Source: Candidatus Parcubacteria bacterium (lineage in GTDB: Bacteria > Patescibacteriota > Saccharimonadia > Saccharimonadales > Saccharimonadaceae). Taken from it: DNA of 52,033 nucleotides. The notes beneath the pieces were generated by a model. That model saw nothing but the letters and a program-made list of their open reading frames with translations, did no database searches and was not told the origin of the DNA. This document shows, one piece after another, positions 8,163 through 16,699 of this stretch. Position numbers and translations under genes: made by a program. Each line of letters opens with the position of its first letter. Position 1 is the stretch's first letter. The stretch lies in the NCBI GenBank assembly GCA_023432475.1, contig JAEYUN010000013.1, positions 1 to 52,033 of the forward strand, read 5' to 3'.

Positions 8163-8840
8163 TTAGTCTTGGACGATTTTTTCAAACTCGTCGGCCAGCC
8201 ATATACCGGCCCGTACCATGTCATTGAGTTTATCTCGACTCGGTTGATGAGATAGGTAGTAAACATAGACTGTATCTTCAAACCACTCAAAATCATAAGA
8301 TGTAAAATGGTGAGATAGGGTGGCAGCGGTTATCGGTTTTAAAACAACAGGCAGGTTGGCGGCTTGAACCACGGGCGTACGACACGTAAAACGCTCACCG
8401 AACATCGGGTCATAACCCGCTAGTAGGTGTGTTGGTATCTCACTAAGCTCTCGGTGTTTAACGTTCAGAGTTTCATAAAAAGCCTTGCCGTGGCGTTTCT
8501 TACCCTCCAGGTAAACATGAGGCAGCTTAACTTGGTCCTTCATGTCGACCACCAGTATATTCCAGGTATACGATTCCTTGCGTTCGCCCGGCCACTTTAA
8601 CGAGTCGCTACGCTGGACAAACATAACATCATGACCGTGAGTCGTACCTACGCAGTAGTGAGCGTCTTGTTGAGTACGCGATAATGTCAATCCCTTAACT
8701 AAACGGGCTTCGTCTTGCAGATTAATATTACCAAAATATACCATATCGTAACTCTCGGCAAAACGACGAATAACTTGCGTATTGCCTAGTCGGCTACGAA
8801 GCTGTTCGAGAGTGATGGTCTGAAATATCTGGCGTTTCAT
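8163..8840 (-). CDS. Conserved-looking protein of unknown function in glycogen operon
   Basis: 225 aa, soluble, no signal peptide or membrane helix. No family recognised. Features: N terminus MKRQIFQTITLEQLRSRLG, a central run rich in aromatic residues (KESYTWNILVVDMKDQVKLP), and an acidic C terminus (WLADEFEKIVQD). It begins 13 bases after the GH15 gene on the same strand, so it is probably the last gene of the glycogen operon. Confidence 0.6.
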   Translation of the reverse strand: MKRQIFQTITLEQLRSRLGNTQVIRRFAESYDMVYFGNINLQDEARLVKGLTLSRTQQDAHYCVGTTHGHDVMFVQRSDSLKWPGERKESYTWNILVVDMKDQVKLPHVYLEGKKRHGKAFYETLNVKHRELSEIPTHLLAGYDPMFGERFTCRTPVVQAANLPVVLKPITAATLSHHFTSYDFEWFEDTVYVYYLSHQPSRDKLNDMVRAGIWLADEFEKIVQD

Positions 8841-8853
8841 AAAAGGGTAATAC

Positions 8854-10794
8854 CTATTGCTTTTGCGCCATGTCTATTAAGGCGCTGACAAATTCCGCAT
8901 GGCTCCATACCAGCGGTTCCACAGAGGCCGGTTCGAAGTTTTGCGGGCGAACCTGCTCTGCGACGGAAGCATAATTATTAGTCATGCCCAACACCCATTG
9001 GAGGGCCGCTTCAGCCAGTTCCGTCTCGCCGCGCTCCAGAGCGATTTGTGCCATCCAAAGCGAGACAACCGGCCATGGATTGCTTGGTGAATCCTGGTCA
9101 CCGTCACGATAATAGTCATCACCCTCGTAACGTATATAAGCCTGAGGTTCATTAGAATTTTTTAGTTTTTCGCGAACCGTTTCTAGGGAATTAACAACTT
9201 CTTCGCTATCAATATCAAATAGCCCGTACATGAAAGCTCCAAAGACGCTGGAAACGTCTATAGTATCGTCAAAATCACGCCTTTTATCTTCACTGTCGAT
9301 GAAACCTTTGTAAAAACATTTTTTATCGGGGTTGTAATAAACATGGGCCGAGCCTTTTATGGCTTCAGCAGCCGCGCGCCACCTCGCGCCGTCATCGGCG
9401 TTATGGATGGCATCAGCCATATCGGCGGCCTCAAGTAGGCTGGCGTAGGTTATAGCTGCCGTATAGGTTGTCGAGAGGTATTTTTGCTCCCACAAGTCGT
9501 ATGACGGCAGAGGCAACCCTTCTTTGTCGGTATGATAAGCCAGGAAATTGGCCATCGGTTCAATAAAGCCGGTATACTGGCTATCTAAAAAGTTTTTGTC
9601 ATTATGCATTCGGTAATATTGGCCGGCCAAGAATAATACAATGGCTGTTTCGTCGGTTTGTATCGGCGGTCCGCTAATATTGTGAGGATGTAACCAAGGA
9701 TGCCATGATGAACCAAGCGCCCCGTCAGCCTGATATTTGTGGTACAAATAACCGCCTTCTTGTTGAGCGCGTCGCGCAAAGGCTAAGTAGTTAAGTATTT
9801 CTTCGGTATAACCTAGTCGGAGTAAAGGCCACAGGACATAACCGGCATCACGTGGCCACGAGTAGCTGTATGAATCTTTCATATAATTCAACATGGTACT
9901 GTCCAGGCTGGCTATCACCGCTCCGCGTTTGTCGATATGAGCTTTAATGATCATCAAGGAGTCTTGTAACAGCTTACCGTACTGCTTTGGTACTTTGTCT
10001 AAAAGGTGTTCGCTCGGCTTGAGCCACTCTCGCCAGTAAGCCGCTGTCGAGACGATACTATGAAGAACGTTGTCGTGCTTAACTTTATTATGAACCGACA
10101 AAGCTTCGCGCGGCGATCGACCCGCCGCTATCCAGTAAAATACCCGGTGTGAGCTTAGCGAGTCCAGTTTCATGCTGAAACCTATCACAGAGTCGACGCG
10201 GCCGTGTTCGACGACGTTTTTTTGCAACTCACCATCCTCGGCGTCCCGGAAAGTGCCTTCACGACCTTCTATACCGAACATACCAACGCTATAGTCATCA
10301 AAAGACGTTTGATCTTGATGCTCCCCGGAGACCACGAACACCCGCCGACCTTTATAATGCATAATGGCTTGGTCTTCCGGTAGATATTGAACGGTATCGC
10401 TCATACGAGAGTTAGCGATAACGAAAACCTGATGCATGTAAAGCCGTACGTCGCGCTCTTCCCCCGAAGTATTGATGACATGAATGTTGCGCACGAAGAC
10501 TGGCTTGTTAGCGTCGACGCAGTCGGTAAATTCTAACCTGAGCTGAAGGTCGTCATTTTTCGCCACGATATCGCCCACCAGTGCCCGGTCGTGGTATTTG
10601 TAAGTAAATTGCCAGCTATCGTCATCTATCCAGCTAAACCGACCATCGACCCACACCCCTATACGGTGACGCAATCCACTGGCGGCAGCGTGATTCTCTA
10701 AGCCGACGTAAGGAAAATAAAAGTCATGCACTTCTCCGTAACGATTTAGGCCGACGTGCAACTCGCCGTTAGCTAGTACTATTGGTCTGCTCAT
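8854..10794 (-). CDS. GH15 glucoamylase-like glycoside hydrolase
   Basis: 646 aa. An N-terminal beta-sandwich domain (about residues 1-250) is followed by an (alpha/alpha)6 barrel typical of bacterial GH15: SYSYSWPRDAGYVLWPLLRL, DLWEQKYLSTTYTAAITYAS (general-acid Glu of the LWE motif) and the C-terminal EQVRPQNFEP / VWSHAEFVSAL region with the second Glu. It should release glucose from the ends of alpha-glucans; trehalase activity of related GH15 enzymes is the alternative. Its ATG overlaps the GH57 stop by 4 bp, indicating coupling. No signal peptide is seen, so it acts in the cytoplasm. Confidence 0.88.
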   Translation of the reverse strand: MSRPIVLANGELHVGLNRYGEVHDFYFPYVGLENHAAASGLRHRIGVWVDGRFSWIDDDSWQFTYKYHDRALVGDIVAKNDDLQLRLEFTDCVDANKPVFVRNIHVINTSGEERDVRLYMHQVFVIANSRMSDTVQYLPEDQAIMHYKGRRVFVVSGEHQDQTSFDDYSVGMFGIEGREGTFRDAEDGELQKNVVEHGRVDSVIGFSMKLDSLSSHRVFYWIAAGRSPREALSVHNKVKHDNVLHSIVSTAAYWREWLKPSEHLLDKVPKQYGKLLQDSLMIIKAHIDKRGAVIASLDSTMLNYMKDSYSYSWPRDAGYVLWPLLRLGYTEEILNYLAFARRAQQEGGYLYHKYQADGALGSSWHPWLHPHNISGPPIQTDETAIVLFLAGQYYRMHNDKNFLDSQYTGFIEPMANFLAYHTDKEGLPLPSYDLWEQKYLSTTYTAAITYASLLEAADMADAIHNADDGARWRAAAEAIKGSAHVYYNPDKKCFYKGFIDSEDKRRDFDDTIDVSSVFGAFMYGLFDIDSEEVVNSLETVREKLKNSNEPQAYIRYEGDDYYRDGDQDSPSNPWPVVSLWMAQIALERGETELAEAALQWVLGMTNNYASVAEQVRPQNFEPASVEPLVWSHAEFVSALIDMAQKQ

Positions 10795-12008
10795 TTACCA
10801 ACCTCCACTCTGGTTTGGTTATTTTCTGACAGCCTATACCTTAAGTCACGGATAGCATTCATGTAGTTCAAAAACCCGTCATAGGGCGAATCATACGGGC
10901 TAAAGTAGGCGTGTACATTACCGTCGTCATACCACTTGGTCGACAGGTAATAGAGTAGGTCGGAGGCTTGAAGGCGTCGCCAATCCTCAATTAGTTCTGG
11001 GTCCCCCGAATGTAGAACTGAATTTTCCAACCGATACAACGCTTCAATAGCTTCGCGCTGCAGGGCGTTGCCAAGCCAGGCGCTTAAATCACGCTCATTG
11101 TCGGCCCAGGTAATAGTTTCCGGCACATCAAGCGTATCGGCAACCTGATGAGCTTCTAGCGCGCCGGTGAAAGTTAAGCAACGATTGCCGGCGCTGCACC
11201 ATAGACGAATGAAATCTTCAAAAAATTCGAATATTCCGGTAGATTCCCATTGGTGTTCGCCAAAAGTCTCAAAGTCCATAAGCAGATTGATAAGCTTCTC
11301 GTCGTCCGGTAGATTATCTAGCCAGTTTTTGTACTTTTCAGCCGTTAGCGGCCAGTCGGCCCACTGACGATTAGAAAAGCGAAATGCTATGTCATCGCTG
11401 AGGCGGTAGTCTTTCAAGAAAAGTGCGGTTTTAGCCGCACCCTTGGGCGCGTACAATTTATGCGAAGTGCGCTCGTTTAATACAGTGTCCCATCCTTCGG
11501 TTATAACGGCTCTATAACCAGCCGATTCAGCCCAATAACCCAGCTCGTTGTTGTAGGCTAGTTCGGTATTTCTAAATACCTGTGATCGAACGCCGAAATG
11601 TTTCTGTAGCACCTCTTCATGCATTCGGACTTGCTTCTCGAACTCGAACCGACTATAGAAGAAAGCCAGCGAATGATAATAGGTCTCAGCTACCAACTCG
11701 ACTTTACCGGTAGCAACCAACTGCTTGATATCGCTTAAAAGAGCTGGTTCCCATGCCTCACACTGTTCCAAAAACACGCCGGTTATACTTAAATTCAACG
11801 AAAAGTCAGGCAACTCATCGCATAGGCGTTTTAACTGGGCTATCATCGGGTAATAAGACTTGTGTGCTACTTTACTAAAAATGGCTTGGTTATCGGTTTT
11901 GATATCATAAGACTGAAAGTAATCGTGACGCTCACCGATGGCAAAAACATCGTAAGGTCCTATACGGTAAGGTTGGTGCATGTGCAGGTATAAAACGACA
12001 TCACGCAT
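10791..12008 (-). CDS. GH57 alpha-amylase-like protein
   Basis: 405 aa, family 57 of glycoside hydrolases. Visible conserved regions: YLHMHQPYR (region 1), VFRNTELAYNN (region 3, Glu nucleophile) and LLMDFETFGEHQ (region 4, Asp acid). Family members hydrolyse or transfer alpha-1,4 glucans. It overlaps the GT4 gene by 8 bp and the GH15 gene by 4 bp, so the three are tightly coupled. No signal peptide. Confidence 0.88.
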   Translation of the reverse strand: MRDVVLYLHMHQPYRIGPYDVFAIGERHDYFQSYDIKTDNQAIFSKVAHKSYYPMIAQLKRLCDELPDFSLNLSITGVFLEQCEAWEPALLSDIKQLVATGKVELVAETYYHSLAFFYSRFEFEKQVRMHEEVLQKHFGVRSQVFRNTELAYNNELGYWAESAGYRAVITEGWDTVLNERTSHKLYAPKGAAKTALFLKDYRLSDDIAFRFSNRQWADWPLTAEKYKNWLDNLPDDEKLINLLMDFETFGEHQWESTGIFEFFEDFIRLWCSAGNRCLTFTGALEAHQVADTLDVPETITWADNERDLSAWLGNALQREAIEALYRLENSVLHSGDPELIEDWRRLQASDLLYYLSTKWYDDGNVHAYFSPYDSPYDGFLNYMNAIRDLRYRLSENNQTRVEVGK

Positions 12009-13188
12009 GGGCGTAACTCCTAAGCGTGACGTTTTGGTATATCGACAGACAGCGCTCAGCCATGCGGTCCCAGGAAATATCGTTCAACTGACGTAGGGCA
12101 TTGTCGGCCAAGGTCTGGCTTAAGCCTTTTGAAGATGCAACATTGACCATCATATCCGCTAGCTTATCGACATCCCAGTAGTCGTATTTTAGCGAATGAG
12201 TCAACACTTCGGCTACGCCTGATTGCCGCGTGATTATAGTAGGTGTGCTATGTGCAGCCGCTTCGAGCGCTGTTATGCCGAAAGGTTCGCTGATAGAGCT
12301 CATAACAAACATGTCGGCCATTTCATACACTTGCCGTAGAGCTATACCCCGGACAAAGCCGGTAAACAAGGTGCGCTCAGCGATGTTAAGTTCGGCCGCG
12401 CGGGCGATTAGCTCGTCGCGTTGCTCGCCGTCACCAGCAATCACAAACGCCAATTTGTCATAGCGATGGGCTGCTTTTGAAGCCGCTTCCATGAATTGCA
12501 TAAGTCCTTTTTGGAGGGTTAGGCGACCAACGGTTGCCACGATAGCCGTTCCGTCCCGCTGCAGCATCTCAAGGTAACGGTAGGCGACTCGCTCGGCCGA
12601 CCCATAATCTTCCTTATGGTAACTGTTATGAACAACCTCGATTTTGTCGAGGGGTATGTGGTATGTTCGCGCCACCAGCTGTTTAGTGTACTCACTGACA
12701 GCGATGATTCTATCGGCGAGCATCAAGCCATGTTGTTCGACTTCGTGAATGAAAGGGTTGCCCCAGCCACCGCCCGAGCGATCAAACTCGGTGGCATGGA
12801 CATGAGCGATTAGTGGCGCACCGGTCAACTGTTTAGCATGAACACCGGCATCGAGTGTTAACCAATCATGCGCATGAATAATATGTGGCGCTCCGTTGTC
12901 ACTGAGATGCTTTTCCACAAAACGCTTGTAGTCAGATTGTATTTTACCGACCTTGCCAATATCTTTAGTGGCGTAGCTCAGTTTGTATATTTGTTTTTCC
13001 TTAAGAGTAGAAGACTTAACAGGGAAGACATTCATAAAATTAATGTCGTGCGGCTGTTCGGCTTCAGGCAATACAAAATCTATCTGCACGCCATAAGCCG
13101 CCAGAGCTTTCGACAACTGGTAACAGGCAACGCCAAGCCCGCCGCTGTTGTGGGGAGGTAGTTCCCACCCGAGCATTAATATCTTCAA
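12001..13188 (-). CDS. GT4-type glycosyltransferase, glycogen synthase-like
   Basis: 395 aa GT-B enzyme. The N terminus KILMLGWELPPHNSGGLGVA is the glycine-rich loop of GT4/GT5 glucan synthases; IHAHDW, HATEFDR and the C-terminal EX7E motif (SEPFGITALEAA) follow. The start is TTG 13188: a Shine-Dalgarno AAAGG (13200-13196) sits 7 nt before it, and homologous proteins usually begin with the KILMLGWE stretch; ATG four codons later would cut this. First gene of the glycogen operon; it probably elongates the glucan that GH13, GH57 and GH15 branch and trim. Confidence 0.8.
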   Translation of the reverse strand: MKILMLGWELPPHNSGGLGVACYQLSKALAAYGVQIDFVLPEAEQPHDINFMNVFPVKSSTLKEKQIYKLSYATKDIGKVGKIQSDYKRFVEKHLSDNGAPHIIHAHDWLTLDAGVHAKQLTGAPLIAHVHATEFDRSGGGWGNPFIHEVEQHGLMLADRIIAVSEYTKQLVARTYHIPLDKIEVVHNSYHKEDYGSAERVAYRYLEMLQRDGTAIVATVGRLTLQKGLMQFMEAASKAAHRYDKLAFVIAGDGEQRDELIARAAELNIAERTLFTGFVRGIALRQVYEMADMFVMSSISEPFGITALEAAAHSTPTIITRQSGVAEVLTHSLKYDYWDVDKLADMMVNVASSKGLSQTLADNALRQLNDISWDRMAERCLSIYQNVTLRSYAHA

Positions 13189-13237
13189 CTAAGTACCTTT
13201 CGAAAGACCCCCAAGTTTGATATCGTTTACGCTTACA

Positions 13238-13266
13238 AGTATAACCCTGTTATATCTGCTGTGCAA
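13238..13266 (-). promoter_or_regulatory. Promoter of the glycogen operon
   Basis: On the minus strand TTGCAC, a 17-nt spacer and TATACT, giving a leader of about 45 nt with an AAAGG Shine-Dalgarno. Unlike most native genes here, it is not leaderless. Confidence 0.65.
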
Positions 13267-13350
13267 GCTTAGTCGGCCAAAGTCGTAGTAAGCCTCACAT
13301 CGAATTTTTTCGGCACAGTCTGGGTGACGCAAAGGCGTTTTTACGGAAAG

Positions 13351-13359
13351 TGGTATGAT
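13351..13359 (+). promoter_or_regulatory. Extended -10 promoter deciding the start of the flavodoxin-like gene
   Basis: TGG-TATGAT ends 7 nt before ATG 13367. The earlier in-frame ATG 13355 lies inside the box and is unlikely to be used. Confidence 0.55.
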
Positions 13360-13366
13360 GATTAAT

Positions 13367-13939
13367 ATGAACGTGCTTTACGTCAACGGTCACCCCTACA
13401 AAAAGAGTTTCCACATGGCTATTGCCGACAACTACATCGCTGGGTTAGACAAAAGCAAACACACCGTCAAGCGCCTTGACCTCGGCAAGCTCACTTTCGA
13501 CCCGGTCTTGCGGTTTGGTTACCGTGAATTTATGCCCGAAGACAAAGAAGTCAAACGTTCACAAAACCTCATAAAGTGGGCTGACCATATCGTTTTTGCC
13601 TACCCGATGTGGTGGGGCATGATGCCTTCGCTCATGAGCGGCTGGATTTCGAGGGTATTTGTGCCCGGTCATTCGTACCGTATTATCAACGCTATTCGCT
13701 CTGAACACTTACTGGCTGGGCGCACTGCTGACATTATCATCACGGCAAGGGCACCACGCTTTGCCTGGATATACGGCATGAACAGCGCGCAAAAACCATT
13801 GACCCGTAACCTGTTTTTCTATACCGGTATTAAGAAACGCAAAATGCTCGTCCTGGACCATATGACACTCAAAAAAGACACCGATCCGCGCCGCAAAAAA
13901 TTTCTCGTCAAAGTCAAACAACTGGCTTCGACACTATAA
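13367..13939 (+). CDS. NAD(P)H:quinone oxidoreductase-like flavodoxin-fold protein
   Basis: 190 aa from ATG 13367. The N terminus NVLYVNGHPYKKSFHMAIAD and the central YPMWWGMMPSLMSGWISRVF match the Flavodoxin_2 family (NQO1/KefF/MdaB type), with FMN binding expected at the HP-xx-SF loop and the PMWW turn. It would move two electrons from NAD(P)H to a quinone or other acceptor in the cytoplasm. It is a single-gene unit with promoter and terminator. Confidence 0.8.
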   Translation: MNVLYVNGHPYKKSFHMAIADNYIAGLDKSKHTVKRLDLGKLTFDPVLRFGYREFMPEDKEVKRSQNLIKWADHIVFAYPMWWGMMPSLMSGWISRVFVPGHSYRIINAIRSEHLLAGRTADIIITARAPRFAWIYGMNSAQKPLTRNLFFYTGIKKRKMLVLDHMTLKKDTDPRRKKFLVKVKQLASTL

Positions 13940-13955
13940 CACTGTATTAGGTATT

Positions 13956-13985
13956 AAAAATCCAGCCGTACTTGGCTGGTATTTT
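13956..13985. terminator. Bidirectional terminator
   Basis: CCAGCC-gtactt-GGCTGG flanked by AAAAAT and TATTTT. It can end both the oxidoreductase gene (+) and tRNA-Trp (-). Confidence 0.8.
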
Positions 13986-13988
13986 ATA

Positions 13989-14064
13989 TGGCAGGGGAGA
14001 CAGGACTTGAACCTGCAACCAACGGTTTTGGAGACCGCTACTCTACCAATTGAGCTACTCCCCT
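13989..14064 (-). tRNA. tRNA-Trp (anticodon CCA)
   Basis: Read on the minus strand: acceptor AGGGGAG/CTCCCCT, D loop AGCTCAATTGGTAGAGT, anticodon stem GCGGT/ACCGT with loop CTCCAAA, T loop TTCAAGT, discriminator G, CCA encoded. A TATACT box lies 18 nt upstream on the minus strand. Confidence 0.95.
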
Positions 14065-14108
14065 ATAAATGACCATTTTACAGTATACAGGGAAGTAATT
14101 AAATCGTG

Positions 14109-14114
14109 TATACT
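14109..14114 (+). promoter_or_regulatory. -10 box of the P-loop kinase gene
   Basis: TATACT ends 8 nt before ATG 14123, so the mRNA should be leaderless. Confidence 0.5.
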
Positions 14115-14122
14115 AGGTATGT

Positions 14123-14734
14123 ATGAATAACGCGTCTACGTCAAGACCGCTTATCCTAGTGACTATCGGTCCTCCCGGTGGTGGTAAGAGCTTCTTTGCG
14201 CGCCAATTCAGCGAAACTTTCGGTGCGCCGCTGATTAGTTTTGACGAAATACGTTACGAGCTGTTTAACGATATCACTTATACTCCCGACGAAGATATTA
14301 TCGTCGCCCGTGTAGCTGGTCTGCAGCTGCGTGAGCTTATGAAAACTAAAAAAACCATATTGATCGACGGTGGTCACAATCCAAAAGTTAGCCGTGTCGA
14401 GCTGGCTAAAGTTGCTCGCGCCAACTCGTACGGCGTGCTCAATATCTGGGTCCAAACCGATGAACGAACTGCCAGAGCGCGTTCTACTAGACGGGGCCGC
14501 AGCAAAAACGATCAGTTTAACCGCTCACTGAGCGACGCTGAGTTTGAATCGCAAGCTAAAAAATTCACCCCGCCCAGTAAATTCGAACCATATGTCGTTA
14601 TAAGTGGACGTCACACTTACAATTCACAGGCTCGCATAGTTTTAAAGAAAATGATACCGGAAAATGAATCTACCGAAACGAAAACCACTCAAACGGCTCC
14701 GGAACCAGGTCGCCGCTCTATTTCGATCAACTAA
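14123..14734 (+). CDS. AAA_33/zeta-toxin-like P-loop kinase
   Basis: 203 aa. Walker A GPPGGGKSFFARQF at about residues 15-28, a following ISFDEIRYELF strand-helix as in polynucleotide-kinase-like phosphotransferases, IDGGHNPKVSR, and an Arg-rich lid (ARARSTRRGRSKND). Such kinases phosphorylate small molecules, RNA ends or UDP-sugars; the substrate cannot be deduced. No antitoxin is beside it. The 3' end overlaps the metallopeptidase gene by 71 bp in another frame. Confidence 0.75.
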   Translation: MNNASTSRPLILVTIGPPGGGKSFFARQFSETFGAPLISFDEIRYELFNDITYTPDEDIIVARVAGLQLRELMKTKKTILIDGGHNPKVSRVELAKVARANSYGVLNIWVQTDERTARARSTRRGRSKNDQFNRSLSDAEFESQAKKFTPPSKFEPYVVISGRHTYNSQARIVLKKMIPENESTETKTTQTAPEPGRRSISIN

Positions 14735-15446
14735 ACGCTCGTCACCTACTCAAAAACAACTGGTGGACGGTGAATTTGGTCCAATAGCCCTGCGTTATAA
14801 CGCACGGGCAAAATATGTTCGCTTGCGTATGCAAACCGACGGTCGACTGGTAGTTACTATGCCGCCCTACGCTAGCGAGCGTCATGCCGTCAATTTAGTA
14901 GACCAATCACGCGCTGCTATCAGGAGCTGGCGGGCTAAACATGTCAATCAACCGGTCCTGGAAGACGGCCAGCAGATTGGCCAGTCTCACAAACTGCGCA
15001 TACTACCCAGTAACCTCGACCAAACGACCACTAGAGTTACCGGCCTTACGCTCGAGGTTTACTTAAGTCCCGGGAAATCAGCGAAAGATAGTGATGTCCA
15101 GGACCTCATAGCGACTCACGTTTCCAAGATTCTACAAAAAGAGGCCAGGGCCTACCTGCCTAGACGACTGAAATATCTGGCTGAGGCCTACGGACTTAGT
15201 TACAAAAACGTTCGTTTTGGGACTCAAAAAGGGCGTTGGGGCAGTTGTTCGACTAGCGGCACGATATCGCTAAATGTCGGCCTAATGGCACTCGATGCCG
15301 AGCTTATCGACTACGTTTTAACGCACGAACTTTGCCACACCCGTCATATGAACCACTCAGCAAGCTTCTGGGCGCTCGTCGAGCAGCACATGCCCGACTA
15401 CAAAACCCGGCGCCAGCGCCTTAAAAGCATTGTACCGACCAAATAA
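14664..15446 (+). CDS. YgjP-like zinc metallopeptidase (WLM/DUF45 type)
   Basis: 260 aa. The C-terminal half carries RFGTQKGRWGSCS, a family signature, and the zinc motif HELCHTRHMNHS with HSASFW downstream. The N-terminal part (LRYNARAKYVRLRMQTDGRL) is the usual beta-rich lead-in. The first about 25 residues overlap the preceding kinase gene; a later start, for example around residue 35, would remove the overlap. No signal peptide. Its substrate is unknown in this family. Confidence 0.8.
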   Translation: MNLPKRKPLKRLRNQVAALFRSTKRSSPTQKQLVDGEFGPIALRYNARAKYVRLRMQTDGRLVVTMPPYASERHAVNLVDQSRAAIRSWRAKHVNQPVLEDGQQIGQSHKLRILPSNLDQTTTRVTGLTLEVYLSPGKSAKDSDVQDLIATHVSKILQKEARAYLPRRLKYLAEAYGLSYKNVRFGTQKGRWGSCSTSGTISLNVGLMALDAELIDYVLTHELCHTRHMNHSASFWALVEQHMPDYKTRRQRLKSIVPTK

Positions 15447-15479
15447 CCTCTGCCTTTGTTTTATCGACAGCTGTTTTTA

Positions 15480-15488
15480 TGCAATAAT
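15480..15488 (+). promoter_or_regulatory. Extended -10 box deciding the histidine kinase start
   Basis: TGC-AATAAT ends 7 nt before ATG 15496; the longer reading frame from 15430 would begin upstream of it. Confidence 0.45.
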
Positions 15489-15495
15489 AAAGCTA

Positions 15496-16593
15496 ATGCT
15501 AAAAAGACACCTCGGCAAGAAGAATAACGCTGCTGAAAATCCTGAACATGAGCAATTGCTGACAGTATTTAACAGCATGAGCGTCGGTATGATGAATGTC
15601 GACGCCAAAGGTGTAATTCGACTCTATAACGCCGCCCTGCTGGGTCTGCTCGATACCAACCAGAATATTGCCGGTTGGCACGTTGACGATGCTTTTACCG
15701 GGCTGAAAACAACCGCTGGCAAACTTGGCAAGCTCATGAGCTTAGCCAAGTCAAATAAGTTTATGGTGCGGGACGAGTCGCTGGTGCTGAATTATGACGT
15801 GGACGATAGCATACGATTGGGTATAACCATCAACCCTATACGCAGCGGACATAACACCATTGAAGGCTATATTTTTGTTATCGAAGACATAACCAAAGAA
15901 AAAAGTCTCGAAGAAGAGCGTGATGAATTCATCTCGGTTATTAGTCATGAACTTCGCACCCCGATAACTATCTCGGAAGGTTCGATATCTAATGCGCTCC
16001 TGTTGCTTGAACGCCAGGCCGACTATAAACTTTTGAAGAATAGTTTCAACCAGGCTCATGAGCAGATAGTCTACCTCGCCAATATGGTCAACGACCTCGG
16101 CACGCTGTCACGAGCCGAACGGGGAGTAGGAGACGCCACCGAACTGATTGATCTTGACGAACTAGCAAGCGATCTATACGCCAAGTACGCCCCGCGGGCA
16201 AGTCATAAAAAACTCCAGCTCAACCTCGACATTATTGGCCGAATTGGCAAAGTCGAAACTAGCCGCCTCTACTTGGAGGAAATACTACAAAACCTTATCA
16301 CTAACGCTATCAAATATACCCAGCAGGGTTCGGTCACTGTGTCGCTTCGAAAAACTAGCGCGGGAGTGGCTATTGCTGTCAAAGACACCGGTATTGGTAT
16401 TAGTAAAACTGACCAAAAACGGATATTTGAGCGCTTCTACCGCTCCGAAGACTACCGCACCCGCGAAACAAGCGGCACGGGACTAGGGCTTTATGTGGTA
16501 CAGAAACTGGCTCATAAACTGGGTATTACAATTGAGGTTGACTCACACTTAAACCACGGCTCGACCTTTAGTTTTATTCTACCAGTCAAATAA
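15496..16593 (+). CDS. Soluble PAS-domain sensor histidine kinase, orphan
   Basis: 365 aa from ATG 15496. A PAS domain (about residues 25-130, NSMSVGMMNVDAKGVIRLYN), HisKA with VISHELRTPIT (phospho-His at about 155) and a HATPase_c domain with N box NLITNAIKY, G1 DTGIGIS and G2 GTGLGL. No membrane segment is present, so the signal is cytoplasmic. No response regulator lies in the window; the partner must be elsewhere. Confidence 0.9.
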   Translation: MLKRHLGKKNNAAENPEHEQLLTVFNSMSVGMMNVDAKGVIRLYNAALLGLLDTNQNIAGWHVDDAFTGLKTTAGKLGKLMSLAKSNKFMVRDESLVLNYDVDDSIRLGITINPIRSGHNTIEGYIFVIEDITKEKSLEEERDEFISVISHELRTPITISEGSISNALLLLERQADYKLLKNSFNQAHEQIVYLANMVNDLGTLSRAERGVGDATELIDLDELASDLYAKYAPRASHKKLQLNLDIIGRIGKVETSRLYLEEILQNLITNAIKYTQQGSVTVSLRKTSAGVAIAVKDTGIGISKTDQKRIFERFYRSEDYRTRETSGTGLGLYVVQKLAHKLGITIEVDSHLNHGSTFSFILPVK

Positions 16594-16618
16594 AACTAGC
16601 TAATTACTCAAGAATAGA

Positions 16619-16648
16619 TTGACGTAGGGGCTCCAACTGTCTTATGAT
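16619..16648 (+). promoter_or_regulatory. Promoter of the tail-like gene pair
   Basis: TTGACG, an 18-nt spacer and TATGAT, with a leader of about 45 nt containing AAAGGAAAGG before ATG 16700. Confidence 0.45.
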
Positions 16649-16699
16649 TGTACTAATGTTTGTAACATCTTCTAAAGGAAAGGTGCGGGGGTAGCTTGC

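Noticed and set aside
14123..14734. Zeta toxin of a toxin-antitoxin pair
   Set aside because: No small antitoxin gene lies next to it, and the fold is shared by many kinases.
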